From Elmis aenea (lineage: Eukaryota > Arthropoda > Insecta > Coleoptera > Elmidae), in contig OX393581.1 of NCBI GenBank assembly GCA_947652605.1, positions 13,272,640 through 13,336,639 of the forward strand: 64,000 nucleotides of DNA, given 5' to 3'. Positions 49,901 through 61,081 of this stretch are shown one piece after another. The position numbers and the translations under genes are program-made. Each line of letters opens with the position of its first letter. Positions within the stretch are counted from its first letter, which is position 1. Below the pieces are notes generated by a model. It saw only the letters and a program-made list of their open reading frames with translations. It did not search any database and was not told the DNA's origin.

Positions 49901-52900
49901 GTACGTTTTCTTTATAGACAAACAGGAAGCGATATTCCAGCGAATTCTTTGGTCCTAAGCAAGGGTGACTGTATAACCGTAGGCCACATCGGTGTCTTGG
50001 CAACTGTAGGCAAGACGAATATCAAAGTTTACAGGTAATTTCATGAATTAGCAGCAGCATTTTGTAACAGCAGATTGCTTTAAGGCGTCCCACTGTAGCA
50101 ATCATATCAACTGGAAATGAGCTTCAGAATCCGCATGAACAACTCAAACCAGGCCATATCCGCGACAGCAATAAACTAACTCTATTAAATCTGCTAAAGC
50201 AATACAGCTACGAAGCCTTTGACGGAGGAATAGCAAAGGACAGGTGAGTGTTTTTCTTTTTATTGCACTTGCCAGCTGACGAAATGTTTTTAATAGCCCT
50301 AATGATGTCAAAGAAGCATTCGCAAAAGCTTTTTTGCGACATGACGTCGTTGTCACAACCGGTGGTGTATCGATGGGGGAACACGATGTTATAAAACAGG
50401 TTTTGCAGGAAGATTTCGACGCCACAATACACTTCGGGAGAGTAAATATGAAGCCAGGGTACGGAAATGTATGAGGGATGATAATTATGTAATCTTCCTA
50501 GCTATGAGAGAAAAGTCTAGGGTCTGAACGACGTTTTATGTTTGTTCATTCTTATTGTAATTATGTATCTGTTTCAAGTCTTCTCTTTTTGTCCATTTTC
50601 ATCTAAAAAAAATTCTTTATTAGACTTTAAACTATTCCTCTATATTAGGTTCTTAATTAGAGGAACAACACCTTTGGATCCGGTTATTTTTAAGATATAT
50701 CAATTTAAAAAATTGGTCTCAATTAAGAAATGTAATGTAATAAAACCACATACGTTCAGAATGTCCTTAATTTTATCTTTAAATGTTTCATGCAATAGCA
50801 TATTCTTTCGTTGATAAATATGTAAACCTTTGTCATCGTAATTTTTTTAACTTTGACTTGTTTTCTCATAAATCTTTGCATTATTCGTAGACGTCTCATC
50901 ATGTATTTTTGAGCGAAATTCGTTTGATGTATTAATTGATGTTATCATTTTTTCCGTGAATTTAAATCAGTGATGGAGACTTTTGTCGACTTGTTACTTG
51001 CAATGTGGTTGATGGGAAAATTTTGCTGAATCAATTCCAGTGGCAATCCGTGAAACAAGAACTGCCTTCGAGACATCTAAATTTTGCTGACAAGGGAGGG
51101 TCACTATACGTTGTCGCTAGAATTTGATTAAGGCTGTGTTTATTGCATCAAGGACATCAAAACTAAATGATTTCCAAAGTTAAACGTGCCATTTCCTTCG
51201 GAAAAATAGAGGAAAAACTGAGAAATTGGCATATAAAGGTCATGTTTGCGATCGCATTGGCCATTAAACAATTTAAGAACATCGAAACTAAATGTTTTGC
51301 AGAGTTATACGTGCCACTGGCCATTTTCCTCGGAAAAATGAGGAAAAAACTGAAAAGCTTAATAATAAAAGTAATTTTTGCGATCGCGTTGGCCATGAAA
51401 CCGTCAGAGACAAAATCGAAATTCCTCTATTTACCAATGTGCGCATCCTTTGCAAGTAAAATGGTGCAAAGTTTTTGAAAAAATGTTTAACGGTTCCGGA
51501 GAAAAACGCTACAAACTAGACCTAAAAACTGTTTTCCCTATGTTAAACGCCTATGAAAGTCGCATAGATATAGCTATACAGATATACCACAACTTCTCAA
51601 ACCATAGCGCTTATGCAGGTGTTTAGTTTTTGACGTTTTTCTCCGGATCCGTTTAAGATTTTGTTAAAAACTTTGCACCATTTTACTTGCAAAGTATGCG
51701 CGCATTGGTAAATAGAAGAATTTCGATTTTATCTTTGACGGTTGCATGGCCAACGCGATCGCAAAAATTACCTTTTTATATAAATTTTTCAGTGTTTTCC
51801 CTATTTTTCCGAAGGAAATGGCCAGTGGCATGTATAACTCTGGAAAACATTTAGTTTTGATGTCCTTGATGCAATAAACACCACCTTAATCAAATTCTAG
51901 CGACAATGTATCGTGACCCTCCCTTGTGAGTAATTTCTTTACTGCAAAGCTGTAAACATAAAAATCCACAGCGCAGGCACCTACCAATTTCATTCCCAAA
52001 TTATTAAGTTTATGTCGAAGACACTTATTTTAGATAAACTGGTTTCTCTAGCAATACATATTTTACACTTTTATAATTATTTCTTCAAACTTTTGCAGAT
52101 ATTGTTTTGTTCAGATTTTAAGTATCTGTGTCAATTATCCACTTTGTAGACACTGCTGGGATCAATATTTAAAAATACATAATGTCAATCTCTTCCTAGA
52201 TCACAACAACTCTTCCATAGATATATTAAATATCAGTACACACTTTTCAAACAAATTAAATTGCACTTCCTTTTTCAAGCCTTTTTCAAGCCTTTTTCAA
52301 GCCTTTTTCAAGCCATATTGCTGCTGCGCATGTCTTTTGTTTCATGGCCAGGTAGATTGCATAAAGATCTTCTTTCGCATTTATACAACTGTAGCAAATA
52401 CTTAAGGGCGTTTATTTTAGAAAACCTACGACATATGCAACTTGCCAATATAATGGAAACCTAAAAATGATTTTTGGGTTGCCCGGAAATCCCGTATCTG
52501 CTACAGTCACGAGTGTTTTGTTCCTAATCCCCGCATTAAGACGCATGGAAAACAAAAACAACGTCAGTTTTCCATACTTGCCTGTTCGCTTGGTAAGTGC
52601 CACAACACTCTTTTCCCTCTAAAAGGGCGAAAATTACATGGTAACTTAATTATTTGTTGTCGACATAAATTTATTATCTCTTTAGGGAAAGACCTTAACA
52701 CTAGATCCTAGGCCAGAATACATCAGGGTGCAGTTGAAAAGAAAAGCTAATGAATCCGTACTTTGGGCTTTTCCGACGGGAGATCAAATTAGCAGCCGTC
52801 TTAACAGTTTTATCGGAGCTAGTGCTTTCTTATGTCTTCCGGGTAAAAACTCAAAGGGTCACGGCGCTACTTGCAACGAAGGGGACATTTTCGATGCGCT

Positions 52901-52937
52901 TTTGTTGGAACCACTTTCTATTGAACAAGAAGGATGA
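43947..52937 (+). CDS. cin: Cinnamon/gephyrin, molybdenum cofactor biosynthesis (nine coding exons, complete)
   Basis: Coding exons: 43947-43977, 44172-44683, 48633-48911, 48962-49143, 49918-50034, 50085-50243, 50297-50458, 52421-52592, 52686-52937. They total 1866 bases, 621 codons plus TGA, and every intron is GT-AG. Residues about 1-180 are the MogA-like domain that adenylates molybdopterin ([11 protein letters not shown], 71-81). Residues about 190-621 are the MoeA-like domain that inserts molybdate ([14 protein letters not shown], about 241-254; [10 protein letters not shown], 297-306; STGNEL, 382-387; [11 protein letters not shown], 447-457; LPGNPVSA, 501-508). The product supplies Moco to xanthine dehydrogenase, aldehyde oxidase and sulfite oxidase in the cytosol. 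The long central linker of vertebrate gephyrin, which carries its scaffold roles, is absent. An acceptor-like tttcag (43931-43936) just before the ATG suggests a 5' UTR intron. AATAAA follows the stop at 52939 and again at 53061. Confidence 0.97.
44172..44683 (+). CDS. cin: cin coding exon 2 (MogA-like domain)
   Basis: Begins after tttttcag with the last two bases of a Val codon ([15 protein letters not shown]) and ends phase 0 at AAG|GTAAAG. Contains the molybdopterin-binding [17 protein letters not shown] segment and [15 protein letters not shown], both typical of gephyrin and MogA. The frame runs on into the intron to 44842, but that tail (from VKWFLFCFF) is intronic. Confidence 0.95.
44858..46075 (+). 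mobile_element. hAT-type element in cin intron 2
   Basis: Ends CAGGGTGG and CAACCCTG with an exact 8-bp target duplication TTACAAAA (44850-44857, 46076-46083). Both sub-terminal zones are runs of GATTTAAATCA-type palindromes. The interior includes decayed TA-type ends such as acagggtgagtcacc (45245). No coding capacity. Confidence 0.9.
46431..46575 (+). repeat. Left terminal tandem array, ~14-bp unit
   Basis: Ten units of CAATTCTTCGCC plus 2-4 bases (CA, TA, TCCA or GCCA). Forms the outer part of the left inverted terminal repeat of the Foldback-like element. Confidence 0.9.
47336..47440 (-). repeat. Right terminal tandem array, ~14-bp unit, inverted
   Basis: Seven units in reverse orientation (GGCGAAGAATTGTGG), mirroring the left array in unit order but with three fewer central units. 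Confidence 0.9.
47760..48474 (+). mobile_element. TA-type foldback element in cin intron 2
   Basis: Left end CAGGGTGATTACTAAATATT next to TA, right end about CACTCTG. Arms belong to the same family as the foldback inside the hAT copies (gtggaagatgatgg-type block, cacccctaaag-type block). The centre (about 48060-48365) differs and carries a smaller hairpin around aactatcaga/tctgatagtt. Confidence 0.7.
48633..48911 (+). CDS. cin: cin coding exon 3 (start of MoeA-like domain)
   Basis: Follows acceptor tttaag at 48632 and ends phase 0 at GCG|GTAATG. 93 codons: [37 protein letters not shown]. The GTG at 48648 is an internal Val, not a start. Joins exon 2 in frame across a 3.9 kb transposon-filled intron. 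Confidence 0.95.
48962..49143 (+). CDS. cin: cin coding exon 4
   Basis: Starts after ttattgtag, encodes [20 protein letters not shown], then [10 protein letters not shown] and PGQDIR. Ends AG|GTTAGC, phase 2. Matches gephyrin [20 protein letters not shown]. Confidence 0.93.
49494..49673 (+). mobile_element. Short TA-type element in cin intron 4
   Basis: CAGGGTGTTCTATTTAGTAT beside TA on the left; CATCCCTG beside TA on the right. About 180 bp with a small palindrome (tttccggttgaaccggaa). Confidence 0.5.
49918..50034 (+). CDS. cin: cin coding exon 5
   Basis: After tttatag; completes Arg335, then [17 protein letters not shown] and HIGVLATVG. Ends TAC AG|GTAATT, phase 2. Matches the gephyrin GHDIKRGECVLAKG to GLLATVG region. 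Confidence 0.93.
50085..50243 (+). CDS. cin: cin coding exon 6
   Basis: After gctttaag; encodes [26 protein letters not shown], then [15 protein letters not shown]. Ends AG|GTGAGT, phase 2. STGNEL and RDSN are conserved MoeA active-site motifs. Confidence 0.93.
50297..50458 (+). CDS. cin: cin coding exon 7
   Basis: After ttttaatag; [13 protein letters not shown], then [20 protein letters not shown] and [11 protein letters not shown]. Ends GG|GTACGG, phase 2. TGGVSMGE is the MoeA molybdate/molybdopterin loop. Confidence 0.93.
51091..51926 (+). mobile_element. Long inverted-repeat element in cin intron 7
   Basis: Ends CAAGGGAGGGTCACTATACG and complement (cgtgaccctcccttg), with TGA repeated outside (51088-51090, 51927-51929). 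Arms hold gatcgcgttggccat and gaggaaaaactgaaaa blocks. The left arm has an extra ~120-bp tandem copy (51158-51277 and 51278-51398) absent from the right arm. No ORF of known type. Confidence 0.75.
52266..52315 (+). repeat. 12-bp tandem repeat in cin intron 7
   Basis: Four copies of CTTTTTCAAGCC about 100 bp upstream of the exon 8 acceptor. Confidence 0.85.
52421..52592 (+). CDS. cin: cin coding exon 8
   Basis: After ttattttag; completes Gly481, then [27 protein letters not shown] and PALRRME. Ends phase 0 at TTG|GTAAGT. PGNPVS is the signature near the MoeA catalytic cleft. Confidence 0.93.
52686..52937 (+). CDS. cin: cin coding exon 9 (terminal)
   Basis: After tctctttag; [34 protein letters not shown], then TGA at 52935-52937. 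Forms the C-terminal beta-barrel domain of MoeA. Confidence 0.93.
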   Translation, partial: GKTLTLDPRPEYIRVQLKRKANESVLWAFPTGDQISSRLNSFIGASAFLCLPGKNSKGHGATCNEGDIFDALLLEPLSIEQEG

Positions 52938-52938
52938 A

Positions 52939-53066
52939 AATAAAATCTCTGTTAACTCTTGCTATTAAGTTTATCGAATAAGGTATAGTTTTTGTTAAAT
53001 TTTTAGGTTTATATGATGTACTGCATTTTCATTGCGTTGTATTTTCGTTTTTTATTCTACAATAAA
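52939..53066 (+). promoter_or_regulatory. cin 3' UTR with two poly(A) signals
   Basis: AATAAA at 52939-52944, one base after the stop codon, and a second at 53061-53066. The second is the likelier signal for a normal 3' UTR; the first would leave almost none. Confidence 0.5.
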
Positions 53067-53151
53067 GAAGTTTAAAATTTGTAACAAGTAGTTTTTACAA
53101 ATTGAAAGTTTTAGTTTTCTAGTACTCCTTAATAGTTATTTACGTAATAAA

Positions 53152-53246
53152 ACCGGAAAGTGATACTTTACTGAACGAGTCGGCAATTTTGGGACGCTCC
53201 GTAGGCGAGTCTTAAAAGCATACGCGTCCAGTAAAGACACTTTCCT
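53152..53246. repeat. Hairpin-flanked segment before the LINE
   Basis: ccggaaagtgatactttact and agtaaagacactttcctgg are imperfect inverted copies around a GC-richer 50-bp loop. Confidence 0.45.
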
Positions 53247-53262
53247 GGTATATGCTTCCTGC

Positions 53263-55674
53263 TTGCTAAATATAAATAAAAATAAAAATAGTAAACTGTT
53301 TCTCGACATACTCCACAGTCAAAATTATGAACAAACAATATTTGAAGCAACCCGGGTTACCAAACAATCAAAATCTCTCATTGACTGCATTTTCATTAAA
53401 AACTTCTGCGACACAGACCCTAAAAGCTGTGGGAAAGTTATCAAAACAGCACTGTCTGACCACTACGGCCAGTCAGTTGAAGTAAAAATTGAAAAAGTAC
53501 ATCACAAGGACGACACCCCCAAAAATCTAACCGCAAGGATCTTCTCACACAATAAACTAGAAGAATTTAGAGCAAACCTTGCAAACCGTAATTGGGATGA
53601 AGTATACCTATCATCGGACGTAAACTCGGCTTATGAAATTTTCTTAAAAATATATAAAGAATTCTTTGATATTATTTTCAAACCGAAAACCATAAAACAA
53701 AGGCCAAACCACAGAAACTGGATCACTACCGGCATCAAAATATCCTGCTCTAACAAACGACAACTATATGTAGATTACAGGGAAGGTCGAATATCCGAGG
53801 AATATTTTAAAACATACTCTAAAATATTAAAATGTACCATCCGTCTTGCAAAACGACTCTCGGACGAAAAATACATTAAAACGGCAAAAAACAAAAGTAA
53901 AGCGACATGGGAAGTTATAGGCAACTATATGGGAAAAAGGCAAAAAGAAGAAAATTTTATCAACAATGTCAAAAATACAGGCGACAACCCATTAGACATA
54001 CTAAATAACGTAAATGAACTATTTATAAATATGTGCCCCGACAATACAGATGGGTCAATTTCGGAAACCAGCCACTTGAAACAAAATAATATGTCCATCT
54101 ATCTACATCCCACTTCTTACGAGGAAATTTATAAAACTATAATGTCACTTAAAAACACAAAATAAACAGGAGAGGATGAAATACCAACAAACCTCTTAAA
54201 ACATACTGCCGACCTAATATCTGGACCTTTGAATCACATCATAAACCTTTCTTTAAAAAATGGCATATTTCCAAACAAACTAAAATGTGCAAAAATCAAA
54301 CCTATCTACAAAAAAGGGGATGTAAGTGACATAGGAAACTATAGGCCCATAGCCATACTCACAAACATCAGTAAGATATTTGAAAAAATAATCTACAACA
54401 GAATTGAAAATTACTTAGACCACTATGGCATAATAAACAACGCTCAAAATGGTTTCAGAAAAGGCAAGACAACTACCCGTGCTATTTACATGGCAATCCG
54501 AAATGTACTTAAATCCCTCAACAAAGACAAACACACCATGGTCATGTGTGTTGATCTCTCAAAAGCTTTTGATAGTGTTGACCACGAGATACTGCTAACG
54601 AAATTAGAACACTATGGTATACGAGGGACCGCCCATAATCTTATAACATCTTATCTTTCGGAAAGAAACCAATACGTTGCCGGAAAAGACACGTCAGGTA
54701 GATTTCTAAAATCCAACAAAAAGAAAATCAAAAAAGGAGTCCCGCAAGGATCAATCTTGGGCCCCCTCTTATACATACTGTACACAAATGATCTTCCAGA
54801 TTTTGTCAAAACTTCCCTTATACAATTTGCCGATGACACATCTGCCATTATTAGTGACTCAGATTCCAAAAACTCTGAACAAAAACTCTTTGACTGTTTA
54901 GGCCAACTCCAACATTGGTTTACGTTAAATAATCTAACCTTAAACGTCAATAAAACGCAAGTTATAAAATTTTCACAAAGTAAAATAACCTCCGACTTAA
55001 AATTTCAAAATAATTCCACAAGTATAAATGTTGTTAATAAAATATCTTTTCTTGGTTTATGTATTGACTCTAGACTGGACTGGTCATACCATATCGAACG
55101 CCTGTCACAAAGCCTGTCACGGTACCCTTTTGCACTAAAAAACCTAAAAAAATTGGTCAATGCAAACGCGGCCAAAACTGCATATCATGCATATGTCGAA
55201 TCTAGGTTACGCTATGCTGTAATTTTTTGGGGTAACGCTAGTGACTCAGAACGCCTCTTCATTATACAAAAGCGATGTATAAGAAATATATTTGGCCTGA
55301 ACTACCGAGATCACTGCAAAGAAACTTTTCGTGACAACGAAATATTAACCTTTTACGGTCTATTTATCCTCGAAGCCATCATGTTCATAAAAAATAATGT
55401 AGATCTGTTCGAAGAGAATATAAGAAATCATGCAGCCAATACGCGACATAAAAAAAACCTAAAACCCGATTGTTTCAAATATACCTATCTTCAAAAAAAT
55501 TTAGCCTCCACAATTATTGCTATATATAATAAATTTAACACATCACCTGAGAGTATAATAAATCTTCCCACCCGCGAATTGAAGAAGAAATTAAGAAAAG
55601 TTCTGATTTCTAAAGCTTACTATGGAGTAAGCGAATATTTAAATGATGCTGACTTTGTAAAATGTTATATTTAA
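53263..55674 (+). pseudogene. LINE ORF2 (endonuclease C-terminus, reverse transcriptase), one in-frame stop
   Basis: The frame opens without a Met in the last part of an AP-like endonuclease (SLIDCIF, then the catalytic SDH of LSDHYGQ). It continues to a TAA at 54163-54165 and then, in the same frame, through a full reverse transcriptase: KPIYKKGD, NYRPIAIL, NGFRKGKTT, DLSKAFDSVDHEIL, GVPQGSILGPLLY, FADDT (catalytic Asp pair) and ESRLRYAVIFWGN. It ends at TAA 55672-55674. The stop falls where relatives read K-S/T-x-G, so it looks like a single point mutation. The absent N-terminal endonuclease also makes this copy non-autonomous. The thumb and C-terminal region favour CR1/Jockey-type over RTE, but the exact clade needs a tree. 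Confidence 0.9.
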
Positions 55675-55790
55675 ATATCATTTTTCTGTGTTTTTTCTTT
55701 TTTATTAACTATGTATATTATTTGTAATGTACGTAAATTATTATTGTGACAAGTTCTACACCTTTTTTGGGATATTCAGAACAAATAAAG

Positions 55791-55818
55791 ATTATTATTA
55801 TTATTATTATTATTATTA
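55791..55818 (+). repeat. (ATT)n 3' tail of the LINE
   Basis: About nine ATT units directly after the AATAAAG of the LINE, the usual microsatellite-like tail of CR1/L2/Jockey relatives. Confidence 0.85.
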
Positions 55819-55967
55819 CGTACAACATTTTTTCTGTGTCCGTCACTGACACAAAAATCACTATCGTCACCATCCATAATTAAACAAGAACTTATAAAAC
55901 TACAGATGAAAACTCGCTTGGTGGTATAATGACGCTTGTTTGACAGCGCAAATCAACATTACAACAC

Positions 55968-56060
55968 CATGGCAACCAGCTACTTTAGGCCGGTAAAGAC
56001 AACTCATTACCATGATAACCAGCTACTTTCTGGCCTAGGCCAGTAAAGATGTATTGTCCA
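55968..56060 (+). repeat. Tandem ~50-bp pair after the LINE
   Basis: ccatggcaaccagctacttt...ggtaaagac followed by ccatgataaccagctacttt...cagtaaagatg. Confidence 0.6.
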
Positions 56061-57067
56061 GCCAAAAAACTGATTTTCTGGACGGACGAATAAAAATATA
56101 TTTGCTCAAACGTAGCACGATTATTTCTCTTGAAATCCAATAGCTAAACTCCATTCTGTTCATACTCTGAATATATAAAAATAAATCCTTCTCAAAATTA
56201 ATTTTATCTCACACCAAATCTGATTGCTTTTGATCTATCTACTCGTTTAAGATCGAGTAACTTAATCGACTGGAGATATCCTGCAATCAATCTTAAACCT
56301 TTTAAGTTGTTAACGGTCGGGGTCTAACGTCTGCTCCACTTTTCAAAGCCCACTATCAAAGAATTGTGTGTGAAATCAAACAGAATCACAAAACACATTG
56401 TTACGAAATGGACGATTTTCCTCGATTGGTTAAACAATCTGGTAATAAGTCAAAGAATCTGGCACGTTTATGTGTCTAACAGCGTTAACCTTTTAAGCTC
56501 TTCACATTCCGTCAAAATTGTGTTACCGAAATTTTAAGAAGTGCTAGTATGTGTCACTTTATCCTTAAAAAATTATAAAATATTGTGGTCGCAATTAAAA
56601 CAATGGAATGCTTTCAGTAGGTAACCTTTATCAAAGTAAGGCTGTGTTAGTTAGTAGTTAGTTAGTTAGTAGAAAAAAATTGCTACCACTAGGGTGCATG
56701 GACAAATATGTTTTACTGCTTCGTTAATGTAGCCCGTACGCCAAAAACAGGCATAAAAAAGTTATTAAAACAATAGAAATTAAATATTTCACCAATGTTG
56801 TAGTTGCTATAATAACAAAAATACCAGTAAAATGTCTTTCAGCAATTACATAAACATTAATAATAAGTGCATGTACAAATGTTGCTAGATAAAATAGTAC
56901 TATTTAAAACTACCCCAAACTACTCCTAGCTTCGGCCGAAAGGGATACACCGGTAAGACTAAACCCTCAAAAAAGGTGGGAGATGGTTTAAAGTTTGGTA
57001 AACACTACTTTAAGGTATAATTATCATATTTCAGTGGGTTAGATTCACGGTAGTGCATCTTCTCATA
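56061..57067. other. No gene seen
   Basis: Unique AT-rich sequence with a short gttagttagtag microsatellite near 56647. Confidence 0.45.
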
Positions 57068-57450
57068 TATGTATTACATAACAAGAGTTGTAAGAAGCAT
57101 ATTACGCACGAGTAGAAAAGCTGCACACGGAACCGCGTGCTTTACAACTCGTGTTATGTAGCTTACTTTTTCTACGATCACATAATACCTACGATTTTAA
57201 CGGCTTTTTGGCTAATATACACATGTGTACGTTGTCTTGTCAATTTTGACGTAAGCCTACTTTGACATTTCTAGACAAGTGTGCGTTGTAACTCACTTAC
57301 TAGGCATGCAGGAAGCGTTTGACGTGAGTCTACTTTGATAATTTCTTTAAAAAAACGTGCTTTGCTTACCGTGCGTAAGGACCCACTTACTTTGCATGCA
57401 GGCTGTACGGTAAGAGTCATTTACATTAGTGGTCGTAGAAAAAGCATCTA
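57068..57450 (-). repeat. Dispersed repeat family C, copy 3 (inverted)
   Basis: Reverse-complement copy: ttttctacgatcacataata, ttttaacggctttttggct, tactaggcatgcaggaag. Carries a CG-rich hairpin cacacggaaccgcgtg. Confidence 0.7.
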
Positions 57451-60400
57451 ACATACTCACCAATGAGCCAATGAGCGACTTTTGCTTATTTTTTAGACTT
57501 AAATGAACGCGTTCTAAAAATTTTCTTGCTGATAGGGAGATTGATACAGCCTTACTAAATCAACGCCATTAATTTAGGAACTTACTAAATATAAAACAAT
57601 GTACCTACGTCCAAACGTTTTTTCAATGCGTGTCTAAAATAACTCCGACGAGGAAAGTTTTTAAATAAATTAGTGTAAGGCATAGAGAGTGGGTAGCAAT
57701 TAACAAAAACTACGCATGTTATAAATTCCGATTAAATTTGTTTTTGTGTATTTTTTAAATGTGGGAGATGTTTTTGTACGTGATAATATTAGCGCCAAAC
57801 ATTTATAATTGTGTTTATTTAGATTTATAACTGTCGTGTGAAATACGTATGCTTTGAAGTTTATTGCAACGCAAACAAACTAGCGAATCGGAAAAGTCAT
57901 TTTGAAAGCAACAAAAGCTTTCGAAAGTTGTTAAAGCTCGAACCGAAGGTAAATATCTGTAAAGCGTGGGTTGTTGAAATGTTAACGAATAAAAGTGTAA
58001 ATATTTGGTAGTACTTCCTTCGCTGCAGGTAAAGTGGAGTTGTTTTAACGACTGTGTCTCTCCGGGAAATGTTTTTGAAGGATAAAAAATGTTTTATTGT
58101 TAGAACAATGTCACGATTGATTAAAATTCGCGACGATGTAAATGGTGTTTTTGTAGTAGTGGCGACTAATTTCTTGAGTATACAATTTGGAAGTTTACGT
58201 TTCGTTTGTTGGATAAAGAAAAATATAATGAACCACAGGGCGATTATTAATATAAATATTAAACAATCCATCTGTTATTTCTGCAAAATTAATTTCAGTT
58301 TATATTCATTTTAGTTTTATCTATAGTTGCTGAAACTTATCTACGCCTAGAATCGTGTTTACTAGTTTTTAAGTTGAAATTCCGGCTGAAATTGCATTTT
58401 TTTTTAACTATTAATGTTCCAGAAAAGAAAACAGTCTACTTTTCTCCTTAACTTTATTTTCTTGAAATAATAGCATTTTTTAGTTCGCAATAAGAATGAG
58501 AATATCTTTCTCTAACCTGTGACGTTAAAGGAACTGTCTTCGCCAGCGTCCTTAAACCTTCCAACAATTACCTCACGCTGGAGTTTTAAGCGGTAATTGA
58601 AAGCGACAACGGTAGATTTATGCTTTACGATGTGCCTTTAAGGTACATGAGCTTTAACTCGGGAGAAATGAAATGTGACGTAACAATATCACGATTAATT
58701 TGTCTCTTTAGAAACCCCTTCGTGCGCAAGGGTCGTTCTCAAATAGGAGGTAAAGTGAGCAAATTCCGGCATGAGGGTGGCAGGTGCTGTAATGCCATTA
58801 CAAATAATTTATGTCTGAAAAACATACAGGTATATCGAGCCGGCTGTGGCGTTTTTTGAAGATAGTGAACTCTAACTACTTAACAGAACTAACTTGAATC
58901 TAACGAATGTCACAAACTAAACACAATCATAATTTTGTATGAACAGTTGTTTCATGGCGTACTAATAAACTTTAAAATTTTCTCTTAATTGATTGGCAAT
59001 CACTAACAAACTAGGTCCAATCGACCGCCAAGTTCCATATGAGCGAAAATAATTCTCAACAATAAAACATTTTTCTTGCGTTATTAGCACCATTTTGAAT
59101 CTTTTTGAGTGTCCATGACAACCATTGCCACATATATCACTTCATGCGTTTATATTTTAAAGGCTTTTAAATTTCAGTTTTTGGTTCTGGCACATCCTGT
59201 ACTTTAAAATTGAGCGTATCCAAAAACCTTTGAGATATAATAAAAACACAGTAAAATATTTTGCAAAGCATTTTTCAAACAGGTGTTGGTAGTTTTCATT
59301 ATTATTTTATAATTTCTTTATTTAAGTTAAATCAACATCGTCAAAAAAATTGTTAAACAAAATTATATTTCAGTATTTTCCAACCTTTTTGGGTTAACGG
59401 CACTTTTAAAAACTAGCTGGATTTTTGCGACACACTTTAATTATTACGATTAACATTTCTGAAATACAAAAAAAAACTTGAATGACGTTAAATACATAAC
59501 CAGTATTTCCATTTTCCCGACAAAAAAACGAAAATATGAAAAATGGCAAAATGTTCATCCGAACAAACTTTTTTAACTGTGAGAGATTGTATAAAATTGA
59601 ATCTAGGTAATTTTTAGGTAATTTTACGTGAGCAGTGACTAGAATACCTACTATAATTTTTTTAGGTAAGCGACTATCGAAATAAAGACCAAATCGGTAT
59701 TATCTCATTTGGGACTATAGTTGGTTAAAGCGTCCTAAAAAAAAATTGATTTTGTTGATATACTTGCGGTTTTATACGTCTTAATAGCCGTTTTTAATAG
59801 GAAAGGAAAATGTTTTAATGTAAAAAAATCGAAGTCCTTAAACAAAATAAATGTTCGCATGTATTTAATGAATTTATTGTATTTGCCAATTGTATTTCCA
59901 TCTGAAAAATTATTTGAAATTATCGATAATTTCATATAAATACATGCTATTATATTGCTGTTTTTTATTCAGACACAAAGTATTTACACTGTTCTTTTAA
60001 TAATATATGAAAAAATAATAAGCATTTACACAATTTTTTTATTAAAAATAATTATATTTAAATTTTGTATAGCTTATAATTTTTTTTAATGTCATACAGT
60101 TTTCTCTTTTAATCAAAAGGTTTTTTTATCTTCTTGTATAAACTGTTTATCTTTACGAAGACAAAACATTCCCCAAGTAAATTTGTGTGCAAAAAAAAAA
60201 CATTTGGAATGCTATTTAGTGGTGTCTTTAAGGTAGAAATATATTTTGTACTTAAAGTAGTAGAAAATAAAGGATTTAAAAAATAGTAACTACACTTCGT
60301 TTTCATATGCTCTTAATAAGTTACATTGATTTATAAGTAATAAGTAAACCATTTACCGAATTTAATTAATATCTTGGAAGATTTTTGCAACGAAAAGTTT

Positions 60401-60532
60401 CATTTAAGGAGTTGTCAAAAGACAAGTGTTCATTTTATTAAATTACTATGAGTATAAAAGCCTGTCTCCAAAGTTGTTATTAATAAGCAACGGTTATTAT
60501 TTTAATTTTTTTTCGCAAGATATTTCGCTATA
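57451..60532. other. Mostly unique sequence, no supported gene
   Basis: 58500-58860 is GC-richer and free of repeats. A 124-codon minus-strand frame (58271-57897) starts with a hydrophobic stretch (LIFILIIALWFIIFFFI) but matches no family I know. Confidence 0.4.
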
Positions 60533-61081
60533 CAGGGTGTCCCAGATTACATTTCCAGCATCCCCCTCTCGCTTATTATAAGAGATCTAGGTTTGTTTAA
60601 ATTACATGAATTATTCCTCAGTATGAGAGGATCCACAATAAATTTTTAGTAGTACAAAATTCCTCGTACTTCAGATGTTATAGCAAAAAATATGAAAATG
60701 TCGAATTTCTTTTTTCTGTCATAACTTTTTTGTCTTAATCATACGAACAATTTTATTTGTACTTTTTTCAGGTACTTTTTAATGGAGAATGTAACTGTTA
60801 TTTTAGATGTTTTTTAACACCTACCATTTTCGAGATATTACCCCTAATTTCATTTTGTCTTTTGGGCCGCGAAGTTGGCTATGGAATAGTTAAATGTGCT
60901 TTTTTTCTCTCTTTTAAATGAGATATTACTTGCTATATTTATTTTTATAAATAAGTCACAAAATAGAGAAAAATCGTATTTACCTATCACTTATCAAGCT
61001 ATCTCTCATACTAAGGAATAATTCATCTATTTTAAACAAACCTGTATCTCTTGGGGTGGAAATGTAATCTGGGACAACCTG
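60533..61081 (+). mobile_element. TA-flanked MITE
   Basis: Ends CAGGGTGTCCCAGATTACAT and complement (atgtaatctgggacaacctg), TA on both sides. Arms about 90 bp (gtttgtttaaa...attattcctcagtatgaga). Non-coding, 549 bp. Confidence 0.85.

Larger units (their letters stand above)
53255..55818 (+). mobile_element. CR1/Jockey-type LINE, 5'-truncated
   Basis: Non-LTR retrotransposon beginning inside the endonuclease domain, so truncated at its 5' end as is usual for such insertions. The 3' end carries AATAAAG and an (ATT)n tail. The fairly intact frame suggests a recent arrival. I could not identify a target-site duplication with confidence. It lies about 200 bp downstream of the last cin poly(A) signal, in the same orientation. 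Confidence 0.9.

Noticed and set aside
50144..50432. Minus-strand frames of 93 and 74 codons
   Set aside because: Shadows of cin exons 6 and 7.
54651..54950. 99-codon minus-strand frame
   Set aside because: Shadow of the LINE reverse transcriptase.
57897..58271. 124-codon minus-strand frame with hydrophobic N-terminus
   Set aside because: No family match, no splice or poly(A) context, and another frame is open on the opposite strand. Kept only as a note.
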